Below are positions 17,898-27,758 of a DNA stretch of 64,000 bases, piece after piece (the first letter of the stretch is position 1; each line of letters opens with the position of its first letter). The notes below the pieces were generated by a model. The model did no database searches and was not told the DNA's origin. It saw nothing but the letters and a program-made list of their open reading frames with translations. Source of the stretch: Halomonas sp. HAL1 (lineage in GTDB: Bacteria > Pseudomonadota > Gammaproteobacteria > Pseudomonadales > Halomonadaceae); assembly GCF_030544485.1 (NCBI RefSeq), contig NZ_CP130610.1, positions 3,410,001 through 3,474,000 on the forward strand, in the 5' to 3' direction. Both the position numbers and the translations under genes were made by a program.

Positions 17898-19274
17898 CTA
17901 CAGTGCTTCCAGCGCATCGCTGAGCTTATCCACGGCGATCACTTCCATGCCTTTTGGCGCCTGCTTGGGTGCATTGGCCCGCGGCACGATGGCACGCAGA
18001 AAACCGTGCTTGGCCGCCTCGGCAATACGCTCTTGGCCACTAGGCACCGGGCGTATCTCGCCGGAAAGCCCAACTTCACCGAATACCACTAACTCTTTGG
18101 GCAACGCGCGGTTTTGCAGGCTAGATACTACTGCCAGCAGTACTGCCAAATCGGCGCTGGTTTCAAGCACTTTGACACCACCGACAACGTTCAGGAATAC
18201 GTCTTGGTCACCGGTAAACAGACCACCGTGGCGGTTGAGCACTGCCAACAGCATGGCCAGGCGATTTTGATCAACGCCGACAGCTACCCGTCGGGGATTG
18301 CCAAGCGCAGACTCATCTACCAGTGCCTGCACCTCGACCAGAATTGGCCGCGTTCCCTCCCAAACCACCATTACCAAGCTGCCGGGCGCTTGCACTTCTT
18401 GGCGGGAGAGAAAAATCGCGCTGGGGTTTTTGACTTCTTTAAGGCCCTGCTCAAGCATCGCGAAGACACCCAGCTCGTTAACGGCACCAAAGCGGTTTTT
18501 CTGACCACGTAGGGTGCGAAAGCGTGAGTCTGCGCCGCCTTCTAATAACAGCGAGGCATCGATCATATGCTCAAGGACTTTAGGGCCCGCCAGCGAACCA
18601 TCTTTAGTCACGTGTCCCACTAATAACAGAACGGTATTGGTCTTCTTGGCAAAGCGCGTTAACGCGGCGGCTGACTCGCGCACCTGAGCAACGCCACCAG
18701 GCGCAGAGCTAATGTCTTCCAGATGCATGGTTTGGATCGAGTCGATTACCAGAATTTCCGGCTTTTCACGCTCAGATACCGCCAGAATGGTTTCCACACT
18801 GGTCTCGGCCAGCATTTTCAAACCGTTGGTGGGCAGTTGCAGGCGGTGGGCACGCATGGCTACTTGAGAGAGCGACTCCTCCCCCGTCACATAGAGTATG
18901 CGTCGCTGCTGGGCTAGCTTACAGGCCGTTTGTAGCAGTAGCGTCGATTTACCTGCGCCTGGATTCCCGCCCAACAGAACCGCCGAACCGGGTACCAGCC
19001 CGCCGCCTAACACGCGGTCAAACTCAGCGAACGTGGAGCTCATGCGAGGAACCTCGCTGAGATCAACATTGCCAAGATCGATCACTTCTCGCGAGAGATC
19101 ACCTGTGTAGCCTGAGCGCCCAGAGGCTGCTCCGCCACCAGGGCGTGCACTCTCTAAACGCACCTCGCTTAGGGTGTTCCACTCTTGGCAACTACTGCAC
19201 TGCCCTTGCCATTTGCGATATTCAGCACCGCACTCAGTGCATACAAAGGCGCTTTTAGCTTTGGCCACTGCCAT
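17898..19274 (-). CDS. radA: DNA repair protein RadA (Sms)
   Basis: RadA is a RecA-like ATPase that drives branch migration of recombination intermediates. From ATG 19274 (AGGAG 5 nt upstream) it has 458 residues: a zinc finger with Cys12, Cys15, Cys26 and Cys29, the Walker A GGNPGAGKSTLL, the RadA-specific KNRFG motif, and a C-terminal Lon-protease-like domain (SADLAVLLAVVSSLQNRALP, VFGEVGLSGEIRPV). It is preceded on the opposite flank by the NlpE-like gene's terminator. Confidence 0.96.
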   Translation of the reverse strand: MAVAKAKSAFVCTECGAEYRKWQGQCSSCQEWNTLSEVRLESARPGGGAASGRSGYTGDLSREVIDLGNVDLSEVPRMSSTFAEFDRVLGGGLVPGSAVLLGGNPGAGKSTLLLQTACKLAQQRRILYVTGEESLSQVAMRAHRLQLPTNGLKMLAETSVETILAVSEREKPEILVIDSIQTMHLEDISSAPGGVAQVRESAAALTRFAKKTNTVLLLVGHVTKDGSLAGPKVLEHMIDASLLLEGGADSRFRTLRGQKNRFGAVNELGVFAMLEQGLKEVKNPSAIFLSRQEVQAPGSLVMVVWEGTRPILVEVQALVDESALGNPRRVAVGVDQNRLAMLLAVLNRHGGLFTGDQDVFLNVVGGVKVLETSADLAVLLAVVSSLQNRALPKELVVFGEVGLSGEIRPVPSGQERIAEAAKHGFLRAIVPRANAPKQAPKGMEVIAVDKLSDALEAL

Positions 19275-19382
19275 TACACTCCTACTGTTGCTATCGCTAT
19301 TTGACAACATTCACTACGTTGCCACCTGCATTAACAGCCACTGGCCATTGCCACTCGCGTCAGGCCTTGCCTCGACAAACAC

Positions 19383-19406
19383 AAAAGGCGGCCAGTGGCC
19401 GCCTTT
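19383..19406 (-). terminator. Terminator of the NlpE-like gene
   Basis: AAAGGCGGCC and GGCCGCCTTT form a perfect 10-bp stem with a 3-nt loop. On the minus strand TTTTGTGTTTG follows. Confidence 0.7.
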
Positions 19407-19425
19407 GATACTGCTGACTAGCGCG

Positions 19426-19872
19426 TTATTGGCGCTTTAGCTGCAACATTTCACCATTTTCAAAACGACGACGTTCTGGGTCAATCAATTCCAGCGTGCT
19501 TTCATCAATACGCATGAAGTAATAGATTTGGCCATCGCCATCTGGCGTCAGCTCGTAAACGGTGGCGTCTGGGTCAGACGGCGTACCGGTCAGCACTTCC
19601 CAGTTACCCGCATAATTTTCATCGGGAGGGGTTTGGGGATGGTTCCGGTAGGTAGCGTTCAGTGTGAAAGTGCGCTCTTCCATCGCGCTCATCTCTTCAC
19701 CCATCATCGTGACATCCAGATCGATACCATCGCAGTTGCGGCAAGGTAGCGAGCCCTGGTAATTAGCCTGTGCGGTCGCTGCTTCCTCTTGCTGCTGTTC
19801 CATCGGACCGCTTGCACAGCCAGCTAATAGTGCCAACATAGCCGAACCGGCTAGCAAACTCTTAAGTTGCAT
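19426..19872 (-). CDS. NlpE N-terminal-domain lipoprotein
   Basis: The 148-residue protein has a lipoprotein signal peptide (LAGSAMLALLAGC, Cys19). It also has the NlpE N-terminal motif YQGSLPCRNCDGIDLDVTM with the CxxC pair Cys44/Cys47, and ends in beta-rich YELTPDGDGQIYYFMRIDESTLELID. NlpE senses surface contact and lipoprotein-sorting stress and signals to Cpx in E. coli. This protein lacks the second, C-terminal OB domain, so it is a one-domain relative. AAGGAG lies upstream of the ATG. Confidence 0.85.
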   Translation of the reverse strand: MQLKSLLAGSAMLALLAGCASGPMEQQQEEAATAQANYQGSLPCRNCDGIDLDVTMMGEEMSAMEERTFTLNATYRNHPQTPPDENYAGNWEVLTGTPSDPDATVYELTPDGDGQIYYFMRIDESTLELIDPERRRFENGEMLQLKRQ

Positions 19873-20040
19873 AGAGTGTCTCCTTCATCTCGTGTTGGAC
19901 ATCACATTCATTTACGCGCACTTGTGACAGCATAACCGCTTCAAGGTGCAACGCACACCCCTAGCGCGATGCGAATGCTTGCGCTGAGTTGGCCTTCAAG
20001 CGACCATGGCATACCTTGCTAGGATAATCAGGTTACCCTC

Positions 20041-21102
20041 ATGAGCCAATACTGGAGTCCGGCCGTTCGCGAACTTACGCCTTACGTGCCCGGTGAGCAG
20101 CCACGCGAGAAGCTTGTTAAACTCAATACCAATGAAAACCCTTACCCACCTGCTCCAGGCGTCGGTAAGGCACTGCGCGATTATGCAACAGACCATCTGC
20201 GCCTCTACCCTGACCCTACCTCTAAAGCACTGCGTGAAGCGCTGGCGGAGACATTTAAGGTAGCCAGCAGCCAAGTGTTTGTCGGAAACGGTTCCGATGA
20301 AGTGTTGGCGTTCGCATTTCAGGCCTTCTTTTGCCATCAGGCGCCGCTTGACGTGCCTGCCATTACCTATAGCTTTTACCCTGTTTACGCCAATCTTTAT
20401 GGCGTTGAGCTGCGTAAGCATCCGCTCAATAAGCAGTGGGAAGTCGATATTGATGCGCTGGCGGCGGCTACTAACCGCAGCGGCGTTATTTTCGCTAATC
20501 CAAACGCCCCTACCGGACACGCTCACTCGCTCGCGACGATAGAGGCACTGCTTAAGCGCGTCACAGATCGCGTAGTGCTGGTGGACGAGGCGTATGTCGA
20601 TTTCGGTGCAGAGAGTGCTGTAACGCTGATTGATCGCTACCCTAACCTGCTTGTCACCGGTACGTTTTCTAAGTCCCGCAGTTTGGCAGGCTTGCGGCTG
20701 GGTTATGCGGTGGGCTCTGAGGAATTGATTGATGGCTTACTGCGGGTAAAAGACTCTTTCAACTCTTACCCAGTGGATAGTCTGGCAAGCTTAGTAGGCA
20801 TCGCCGCTCTGAAAGATGTCGAGCATTTCGAAGCCTGCCGCGAGCATGTCATTACCACGCGTGAGCGTACCCATCAGCGCCTTGAAGCGCTAGGCTTTGA
20901 GGTATTGCCCTCGAAGGCTAACTTCGTGCTTGCCCAACACCCTGATTATGCAGGTGCTCAGCTATTTATGGACCTACGTGAGCGAGGTATCCTGGTGCGC
21001 CATTTTAATACATCAGACCTCAACAACTTCCTACGCATCACCATCGGCACCGATGATGAGATGGATAGCTTGATTGAAGCACTAGAAACAATCTTGGACT
21101 AG
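20041..21102 (+). CDS. hisC: Histidinol-phosphate aminotransferase HisC
   Basis: The 353-residue PLP enzyme (fold type I) has LNTNENPYPPAPG, the Asn-Pro pair FANPNAPTG, the PLP-contacting VLVDEAYVDF and the Schiff-base Lys211 in TFSKSRSLAGLRLGYAVG. It converts imidazole-acetol phosphate to histidinol phosphate. It lies 6 kb from hisBHAF and is monocistronic here. Class II aminotransferases of this kind can also act on phenylalanine and tyrosine precursors, but the sequence fits HisC best. Confidence 0.94.
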   Translation: MSQYWSPAVRELTPYVPGEQPREKLVKLNTNENPYPPAPGVGKALRDYATDHLRLYPDPTSKALREALAETFKVASSQVFVGNGSDEVLAFAFQAFFCHQAPLDVPAITYSFYPVYANLYGVELRKHPLNKQWEVDIDALAAATNRSGVIFANPNAPTGHAHSLATIEALLKRVTDRVVLVDEAYVDFGAESAVTLIDRYPNLLVTGTFSKSRSLAGLRLGYAVGSEELIDGLLRVKDSFNSYPVDSLASLVGIAALKDVEHFEACREHVITTRERTHQRLEALGFEVLPSKANFVLAQHPDYAGAQLFMDLRERGILVRHFNTSDLNNFLRITIGTDDEMDSLIEALETILD

Positions 21103-21305
21103 AGCAGAACCAACCCGTAGCAGGGGTCATTCGCCATGGCCGAAAAAGGCTCCATGCTATTCCGCATTCATATGGCGATCCGATGGCGAATATAGCGACC
21201 ATAACCGGGTTTGCAGCGTCCCCGCCAAAGGTTGTTCTGACCTGATAATTTACTTTGTTGAAGACTTGAGCGCCATTTTTTGTCGGCTGCTTTTTTTCCA
21301 CCCAA

Positions 21306-21344
21306 CAACCCGGCCCTGCAAGCTATGCTTGCAGGGCCGGGTTG
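21306..21344. terminator. Strong hairpin between hisC and mdh
   Basis: An 18-bp perfect stem (CAACCCGGCCCTGCAAGC with its complement) encloses a 3-nt loop between two convergent genes. A T run is present before the stem on the plus strand, but only a weak one follows it on either strand. It probably serves both genes. Confidence 0.65.
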
Positions 21345-21383
21345 CGTTTATTGCCACTTATATTACAGCGTCAGCAGGCGCGT

Positions 21384-22361
21384 TTAGCCGAGCAGGTGCT
21401 CGACGGCTGCACGCTCTTCGCGCAGTTCTTTCTCGGTGGCTTTCATCTTCTCTTGGCTGAATTCGTCAATTTCGAAGCCTTGAACGATTTCATACTTGCC
21501 ACCCTGGCAACGCACTGGGTAGGAGTAGATGATGCCTTCTTCGATGCCGTAGCTGCCGTCAGACGGAATCGCCATGCTGACGATGCCTTTGGAACCCAGC
21601 GCCCAGTCGTGCATATGGTCGATGGCTGAAGAAGCAGCAGAAGCGGCTGAAGAGGCGCCACGTGCTTTGATGATTGCCGCGCCGCGCTGTTGCACAGTGG
21701 GGATGAAGTCGTTTTCGTACCAGTCGCGCTCAACCAGATCGAACGCTGCTTTGCCGTCGACTTTGCACTGGGCCAGATCCGGATACTGGGTAGCACTGTG
21801 GTTGCCCCAGATGATCATGTTTTCAACGTCAGTGACGTGCTTGCCGGTTTTCTGTGCCAGCTGGGTCAGGGCGCGGTTGTGGTCCAAACGCGTCATCGCG
21901 GTGAACTGGCCTGCGTCCAGGTCCGGCGCGTTGCAGGAAGCAATCAGCGCGTTGGTGTTAGCCGGGTTACCCACGACCAGCACTTTCACATCACGGCTAG
22001 CGTGATCGTTCAATGCTTTACCTTGTACGGAGAAGATCGCGGCGTTGGCTTCCAGCAGGTCTTTACGCTCCATGCCTGGGCCACGCGGACGTGCACCTAC
22101 CAGCAGAGCGAAGTCAGCGTCTTTGAACGCGACGTTCGGGTCATCGGTTGCGACGATGTCTTGAACCAACGGGAAAGCACAGTCGTTAACTTCCATTACC
22201 ACGCCGTTCAGGGCGTCCATTGCCTGGGGAATTTCGAGCAGCTGGAGAATGACTGGCTGATCCGGCCCCAACATGTCGCCTGCGGCGATGCGGAAAATAA
22301 GTGAGTAGCTGATCTGACCGGCGCCGCCGGTAATCGCAATACGTACTGGATCTTTCATCAT
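21384..22361 (-). CDS. mdh: Malate dehydrogenase
   Basis: The 325-residue NAD-dependent enzyme belongs to the LDH/MDH superfamily. It has [21 protein letters not shown] (Rossmann), [20 protein letters not shown] with the substrate arginines, [20 protein letters not shown] and the catalytic His in [13 protein letters not shown]. It follows the cytosolic-type bacterial MDH subgroup, unlike the shorter E. coli Mdh. AAGGAG is 3 nt from the first ATG and 6 nt from the second, so 22358 may be the true start. Confidence 0.95.
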   Translation of the reverse strand: MMKDPVRIAITGGAGQISYSLIFRIAAGDMLGPDQPVILQLLEIPQAMDALNGVVMEVNDCAFPLVQDIVATDDPNVAFKDADFALLVGARPRGPGMERKDLLEANAAIFSVQGKALNDHASRDVKVLVVGNPANTNALIASCNAPDLDAGQFTAMTRLDHNRALTQLAQKTGKHVTDVENMIIWGNHSATQYPDLAQCKVDGKAAFDLVERDWYENDFIPTVQQRGAAIIKARGASSAASAASSAIDHMHDWALGSKGIVSMAIPSDGSYGIEEGIIYSYPVRCQGGKYEIVQGFEIDEFSQEKMKATEKELREERAAVEHLLG

Positions 22362-22600
22362 TGCTCCTTGATAGATTCGCCTAGGGTTGGTTCTCGCCTG
22401 AGGAGTGGCTCAACAGAACTCAAGACGCGAAGATGGTATGCCCAGCCGGGGAAAAACTCAATCAGACAAGAGACTACTACCCATTTACCATACTTGCCAT
22501 TCACTCAGCGGCTTGCTACTCGCTGAAAAGGTTGAGTTGCGCTATGGTATCTTCCATTTTATGCCCACCTTTCTTGTTTTGCTAAGGACATGGACGCTCC

Positions 22601-23722
22601 ATGCGAAAAATCCCGTTCTCTTATGCATTGGCTAGCTTACTGGTGCTGGCGCTGGTGATATGGCTCGCCTTTGGTAATTTCCAGCGCTTCCAAACCAGTA
22701 CACCGGAAGCCTCTGCCCGCAACGACACGGGGCCACGGGTCGAAATTGCGGTGCAGCAGAGTACGCCGTTTATTCCCCAACAGATTATCCAAGGCCAGTT
22801 GACCGCTGAACGCGAAACCACCCTGCGAGCCAACGTCGCAGGCTTTGTGGCCGAAAAGCCGGTTGCCCAGGGCAGCCGCGTTGAGGCGGGCGATACGCTA
22901 CTGATCCTGGATAACGACGCCCTGCCGGAACAACTGCAGCAGGCCCGGGACGAGCTAGCGGTGGCTGAGGCGGAGTATGCCGGGGCACGCAACCTGCGCC
23001 AGCGGGAGCTGATTTCGCAGCCCGAGCTTTTGCGCCTGCAGAGTTCTCTCAGTGCCAGCGCCGCCTCGGTGGCCCAACTGCAGAAGCAACTGGATGACAG
23101 CCGCCCCACTGCGCCTTTTGATGGTGTGATCGATCGCGTGCAGGTAGAGGTAGGCGACCTGTTACAGCCCGGAGAAGAGTGGGCCCAGTTGGTGGACGAC
23201 CGCCGCTTGAAGGGTGCCGCCTGGGTATCCCAGCAGCAAGTAGGCGATTTAAGCGAGGGGCTGCCGGTCACCGCACGATTACTCAATGGCGACCACCTTG
23301 AAGGCGAGCTGACCTTTATCAGCCACCGCGCCGAAGAGGCCACGCGCACTTTTTACATCGAAGCTACGCTGGATAACCCGGCGGGTAAACGTCTTGCCGG
23401 TGGTAGTGCGGAACTGACGATTACGCTGCCACCCCGCCAGGTGCACACTCTGTCGCCTGCCCTGCTCAGCTTGAACAGTGAGGGCCAACTGGCCGTCAAG
23501 CACCTGGATGAGGACGATCAGGTACAGCAGACCGCTGTCGAACTGGTGAGCGCCGATATACAGCGCGCCTATGTGACCGGCCTACCCGATCCGCTACGCC
23601 TGATTACGCTAGGCGCTGGCATGGTGGATACCGGCGAAACGGTGACACCGGTGCCTGCTGAAGACGCCATTATTTCGCAACCGCAAGCCGGGCAGGATAG
23701 CGTTCATGCGCCAGTTAATTAA
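22601..23722 (+). CDS. RND efflux periplasmic adaptor (membrane fusion protein)
   Basis: The 373-residue protein has an N-terminal membrane anchor (YALASLLVLALVIWLAF). A split lipoyl domain follows (TTLRANVAGFVAEKPVAQGSRVEAGDTLLILD and PFDGVIDRVQVEVGDLLQPGEEWAQLVD) around a short helical hairpin (about 95-155), then a beta-barrel region. It bridges an inner-membrane pump to an outer-membrane channel. It overlaps the permease gene by 17 nt. No TolC-like gene is adjacent, so the channel must be encoded elsewhere. Confidence 0.92.
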   Translation: MRKIPFSYALASLLVLALVIWLAFGNFQRFQTSTPEASARNDTGPRVEIAVQQSTPFIPQQIIQGQLTAERETTLRANVAGFVAEKPVAQGSRVEAGDTLLILDNDALPEQLQQARDELAVAEAEYAGARNLRQRELISQPELLRLQSSLSASAASVAQLQKQLDDSRPTAPFDGVIDRVQVEVGDLLQPGEEWAQLVDDRRLKGAAWVSQQQVGDLSEGLPVTARLLNGDHLEGELTFISHRAEEATRTFYIEATLDNPAGKRLAGGSAELTITLPPRQVHTLSPALLSLNSEGQLAVKHLDEDDQVQQTAVELVSADIQRAYVTGLPDPLRLITLGAGMVDTGETVTPVPAEDAIISQPQAGQDSVHAPVN

Positions 23723-26700
23723 TGCGGCGCTAGCCCACTCCCGTACGACGTTACTGCTGCTGGTAAGCCTGCTCTTGGCAGGCACCACTGCCTGGCAGAT
23801 GATTCCCAAGGAAGCCAACCCCGACGTCACCATTCCAATGATTTACGTTTCGCTGTCGTTGGAGGGTGTGAGCCCCGAGGATGGCGAGCGGCTGCTGATC
23901 CGCCCCATGGAGCAGGAACTGCGCGGCATTGAGGGACTGCGCAAGTTTACCGCCCAGTCCAGCGAAGGCCATGGTTCGATTACGCTGGAGTTCGACCCTG
24001 GCTTTGACCCCGATACCGCGCTAACCGACGTGCGTGATCGCGTGGATATTGCCCGTAGTGAGCTGCCTGACGAGGCCGATGAGCCGCGGGTCATGGAAGT
24101 CAACGTGTCGGAATTTCCGGTGTTGACTATCGGCCTCTCCGGGCAACTGGATACCCGCGAACGCATGACGATTGCACGGCGCCTGCAGGAAGAGATCGAA
24201 GGCATCGCCGATGTACTGGAAGTGGACATAGCCGGTGAGCGGGAAGACCTGCTGGAAATCGTCGTTGATCCGCTGGTACTGGAGAGTTATGGGGTCGATT
24301 TTGATGCGCTGTTTAATCAGGTATCGCGCAATAACCGCCTAGTGGCGGCAGGCAGTTTGGATACCGGCGCGGGACGTTTGGCATTAAAAGTCCCCGGTAT
24401 TATTGAATCCCTTGACGATGTCATGAATATGCCAGTCAAGGTGGATGAGGATCGCGTCGTCACCTTTGGTGATGTGGCGTGGATCAACCCTACCTACAAA
24501 GACCCCGCGGGCTTTGCCCGTATTGATGATCAGCCTGCGGTGGTACTGGAAGTTTCCAAACGTGCCGGGGCCAATATCATCGCCACCATTGGCGCGGTGC
24601 GAGAGCGCCTGGCGGAAGCCGATGATTTATTGCCTGAGCAGCTTCGCTTCACCACTATTCTGGATGAGTCGACCACCGTTGAAAATATGCTCTCCGAGCT
24701 GCTCAACAACGTACTCACCGCCGTGGTACTGGTACTGATTGTGGTGGTCGCGGTGATGGGCTGGCGCATGGCACTGTTGGTAGGCCTGACTATTCCCGGC
24801 GCCTTCTTGACCGGCATCCTGCTGGTGTGGGCATTTGGGTTTACGCTCAATATCGTGGTGCTGTTTGCGCTGATTTTAGTGGCTGGTATGTTGGTCGACG
24901 GTGCGATTGTGGTGAGTGAACTTGCCGACCGCTATCTCCACGATGGTCAAACGCCCCATCAAGCGTGGCTCAATGCTGCCTCGCGAATGAGTTGGCCGGT
25001 GATTGCCTCGACGGCCACTACGCTGGCGGTGTTTATTCCCCTGCTGTTCTGGCCCGGCGTAGTGGGGCAGTTTATGAAGTACCTGCCCGCCACAGTGATT
25101 CTATGCCTGCTGGCATCGCTGGCCATGGCGCTGGTGTTCTTGCCTACCTTAGGGCGCTTGTTTACCCGCACCGACACGAAACAATCAACGGCTAACAATG
25201 AAGAGGCCACAACGTCCTTCGGGCGCGGCTATCGCCACCTGCTGACCAGGCTGCTTAAGCACCCGGCCTGGGTGCTGCTGGTCACCGTGCTATTGATGGT
25301 GTTGCTGTATACCGGCTATGCGCGTTTCAACCACGGTGTCGACTTTTTCCCCAGCGTAGAGCCTGATAGCGCCCAGGTATTGGTACGCGCCCGGGGTGAT
25401 TTCTCCGCCGTGGAGACCGATGCCATTGTCCAGCGGGTAGAGGCGAAGCTTTCCGGCATGAGCGAAGTGAGAGCGCTCTATGCACGCTCGTTTGCAGTGC
25501 CTAACGAGCAAATGGGCAGTGATGTGGTTGGTATGCTGCAGTTCCAGTTTATCGACTGGCATGAGCGGCGCCCTGCCCAGGCGATTCTGGACGATATGGC
25601 CGAGCGCGCCCGGGATATTCCCGGCATTACGCTGGAGTTCCAGGAGCAGGAAATGGGCCCTGGCGGCGGTAAACCCATCGTACTGGAGGTGAGCGCCACG
25701 AATCCTAACGTCGCTGATGCAGGCGTTAACCAGTTAGCCCAGTTAATGCGCGAACTGGGCGGTTTTACCGACATTCAGGATAACCGCAGCCTACCCGGCG
25801 TGGAGTGGCAGGTGAATGTGGACCGCGAATCCGCGGCGCGCATGGGCACCGATGTCACGACCATTGGTAGCGCGGTGCAACTGCTGACCACGGGCCTGCA
25901 GGTGGCGAGCTATCGCCCGCCCGAAGTCAGCGATGAAGTGGATATCCGCGTGCGCCTGCCGCAAAACTGGCGCTCGCTGGATCAATTGGAGCGCTTGACC
26001 ATCAATACCCAGCGGGGTCAGGTGCCTATCTCGCACTTTGTGACCCTTGAACCGGCACCAAAGGTGGGCACCCTTAACCGTATCGACGGTCGCCGGGCGA
26101 TTACCATCGATGCGGATCTCGCTCCCGGTTATCTTGCCGATGAGCGCCTGCGGGCGCTGCTAGAGGCGGGTCGCGATAGCCTGCCTGACGGCTTAATGGT
26201 CAATGTGGCAGGCGAGCAGGAGGATCAGCAGGAGTCGATGCAGTTCCTGGCCAGCGCGTTCATGATTGCTATTGGCCTGATGGCGCTGATTCTGGTCACT
26301 CAGTTCAACAGCTTCTATCAGGCGGGGTTGGTGCTCTCGGCAATTGTCTTCTCCACCGCGGGGGTGCTGATGGGCCTGCTGATTACCGGCCAGGCTTTCG
26401 GCATTGTCATGGTGGGGATGGGCGTGATTGCCCTGGCGGGCATCGTGGTGAATAACAACATCGTGTTGATCGACACCTACAACGAGCTGCGCGGCCAAGG
26501 TATGACGCCCGGCGAGGCCGCGCTGGAAGCGGGTTGCTTACGCCTTCGTCCGGTGCTGTTAACGGCGATTACCACGGTGTTAGGTCTGATGCCGATGGTG
26601 CTGGGGATCAATGTCGATCTGTTTACCCCTGCCCTCGGCTTTAATGCGCCCTCCGCCCAGTGGTGGACGCAAATGTCGAGCGCCATCGCCGGTGGCCTCA

Positions 26701-26786
26701 CCTTCGGCACCGCGCTAACACTGCTGCTTACCCCCTGCATGCTGGTGATTGGGGGTAAGTTGCGGCGCGAGAGGATTGCGAGCTAA
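23706..26786 (+). CDS. RND efflux permease
   Basis: The 1026-residue pump has 12 predicted helices and two large periplasmic loops. It starts MRQLINAALAHSRTTLLLLVSLLLAGTTAW and shows ANPDVTIPMIYVSLSLEGVSPEDGERLLI, the proton-relay helix GMLVDGAIVVSEL (one of the usual two Asp is Gly) and, in the second half, GIVVNNNIVLIDTYNE. That last pattern (Asn in place of the AcrB Lys) is seen in the HAE-2/other subgroups rather than AcrB itself. Substrates are unknown. The 17-nt overlap with the adaptor indicates coupled translation. Confidence 0.92.
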   Translation: MRQLINAALAHSRTTLLLLVSLLLAGTTAWQMIPKEANPDVTIPMIYVSLSLEGVSPEDGERLLIRPMEQELRGIEGLRKFTAQSSEGHGSITLEFDPGFDPDTALTDVRDRVDIARSELPDEADEPRVMEVNVSEFPVLTIGLSGQLDTRERMTIARRLQEEIEGIADVLEVDIAGEREDLLEIVVDPLVLESYGVDFDALFNQVSRNNRLVAAGSLDTGAGRLALKVPGIIESLDDVMNMPVKVDEDRVVTFGDVAWINPTYKDPAGFARIDDQPAVVLEVSKRAGANIIATIGAVRERLAEADDLLPEQLRFTTILDESTTVENMLSELLNNVLTAVVLVLIVVVAVMGWRMALLVGLTIPGAFLTGILLVWAFGFTLNIVVLFALILVAGMLVDGAIVVSELADRYLHDGQTPHQAWLNAASRMSWPVIASTATTLAVFIPLLFWPGVVGQFMKYLPATVILCLLASLAMALVFLPTLGRLFTRTDTKQSTANNEEATTSFGRGYRHLLTRLLKHPAWVLLVTVLLMVLLYTGYARFNHGVDFFPSVEPDSAQVLVRARGDFSAVETDAIVQRVEAKLSGMSEVRALYARSFAVPNEQMGSDVVGMLQFQFIDWHERRPAQAILDDMAERARDIPGITLEFQEQEMGPGGGKPIVLEVSATNPNVADAGVNQLAQLMRELGGFTDIQDNRSLPGVEWQVNVDRESAARMGTDVTTIGSAVQLLTTGLQVASYRPPEVSDEVDIRVRLPQNWRSLDQLERLTINTQRGQVPISHFVTLEPAPKVGTLNRIDGRRAITIDADLAPGYLADERLRALLEAGRDSLPDGLMVNVAGEQEDQQESMQFLASAFMIAIGLMALILVTQFNSFYQAGLVLSAIVFSTAGVLMGLLITGQAFGIVMVGMGVIALAGIVVNNNIVLIDTYNELRGQGMTPGEAALEAGCLRLRPVLLTAITTVLGLMPMVLGINVDLFTPALGFNAPSAQWWTQMSSAIAGGLTFGTALTLLLTPCMLVIGGKLRRERIAS

Positions 26787-26814
26787 AGCTGCGCTCCCCG
26801 GCAAAATGAGAATA

Positions 26815-27303
26815 TTAAGCGGGGGCTTTGGCGTGCTCGGGGCTATGCGCGGCGTGTAAGCGTGCGATCAGCTGGTCTTCCAGCGCGAAGCGTTCGGTAA
26901 GGCCACGCGCTAGACGGTCGATCCAGGCAGGCAAACGGGCAATATTTTGCTCGCAGCTAAGGGTAGAGCCGAAATCGGTATCAAACTCCAGAACCATCTC
27001 GGTTGACATTTCCAGACGCTCGAGCAGCTTCTCTGCGATAACCAGCGCAGCATCATCGCCAAAGGCTTGCGCCTCTTCCGACAGCTGAGGATAGATTTCG
27101 AAGTGCCCAGCGCTGATGTAATCCATCAGTAGCTCACTGAAGGTATCAATAGGTGCTTTGCTCACCGCTTCCAGTTCAGCGTCACACGCCTCTTTCAGCT
27201 CAATGAAGCTGACTAACAACTGTCGACGCTGATCCAGCCAGCGGTCGATCAGGGTATGTACGCCTCCCCAGCGCTCCAGGGCATTTTTGCAATCTTCGAG
27301 CAT
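26815..27303 (-). CDS. Rsd/AlgQ family anti-sigma-70 regulator
   Basis: From ATG 27303 (AAGGAG 7 nt upstream) the protein has 162 residues. It is all-helical and begins MLEDCKNALERWGGVHTLIDRWLDQRRQLLVSF, the typical Rsd/AlgQ opening. EIYPQLSEEAQAFGDDAALVIAEKLLERL and FDTDFGSTLSCEQNIARLPAWIDRLARGLTERFALEDQLIARL follow. The family binds the primary sigma factor in stationary phase. The first 12 codons of the longer frame have no ribosome site. Confidence 0.92.
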   Translation of the reverse strand: MLEDCKNALERWGGVHTLIDRWLDQRRQLLVSFIELKEACDAELEAVSKAPIDTFSELLMDYISAGHFEIYPQLSEEAQAFGDDAALVIAEKLLERLEMSTEMVLEFDTDFGSTLSCEQNIARLPAWIDRLARGLTERFALEDQLIARLHAAHSPEHAKAPA

Positions 27304-27758
27304 GGGGTTTCTCCTTAAACTCACCGATTTAACTAACATTAGCCGGTCTAAATAACGAATAGGCTTAGAGTCGCGCCTCCACCTACCTCTGTCAATCCCA
27401 GCGGGTGCGGTTTCCTTGGTACGAAAGGTTCATTAATAATAACCCTTTCTTCTATGCCTAATAACTAGCGTTTTCATGCTAATCGTCATGACTTAACCCT
27501 GACTGAAATGATGCTCTCACTTTAGCGCCAGCATTGCGAGCAAAGGGTTATGCAAAGAATGCCGAGCAGATATTTACCGGGCCGTCGCTTATGACGACAC
27601 CGCTCACTCGATAGGCTATAACATGGCCTGTTCTAAATGAGCAGCAACCAAATGGTCGATACGTTTGTTGTTCTAAACTGTTGTTCTAAACGATGGGTTT
27701 CAGCAAGATAATGTTCGTTAAAAATGCGGCAAGGGTTAATTAAAACAAGGAACTCACT
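27304..27758. other. Intergenic region between rsd-like gene and ABC importer operon
   Basis: This 455-nt AT-richer region has no gene. It carries a perfect tandem 13-bp repeat (27666-27691) and a related TGTTCTAAA at 27629-27637, candidate operator sites for the divergent importer operon. No convincing sigma-70 promoter was identified by eye. Confidence 0.6.
27666..27691. repeat. Tandem 13-bp repeat upstream of the ABC importer operon
   Basis: Two perfect adjacent copies of TGTTGTTCTAAAC (27666-27678, 27679-27691), with a shorter related site 30-40 nt upstream, lie about 70 nt before the first importer gene. Confidence 0.85.

Noticed and set aside
22405..22635. 76-residue frame upstream of the RND adaptor
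   Set aside because: It overlaps the adaptor start in another frame and has no ribosome site or family pattern.
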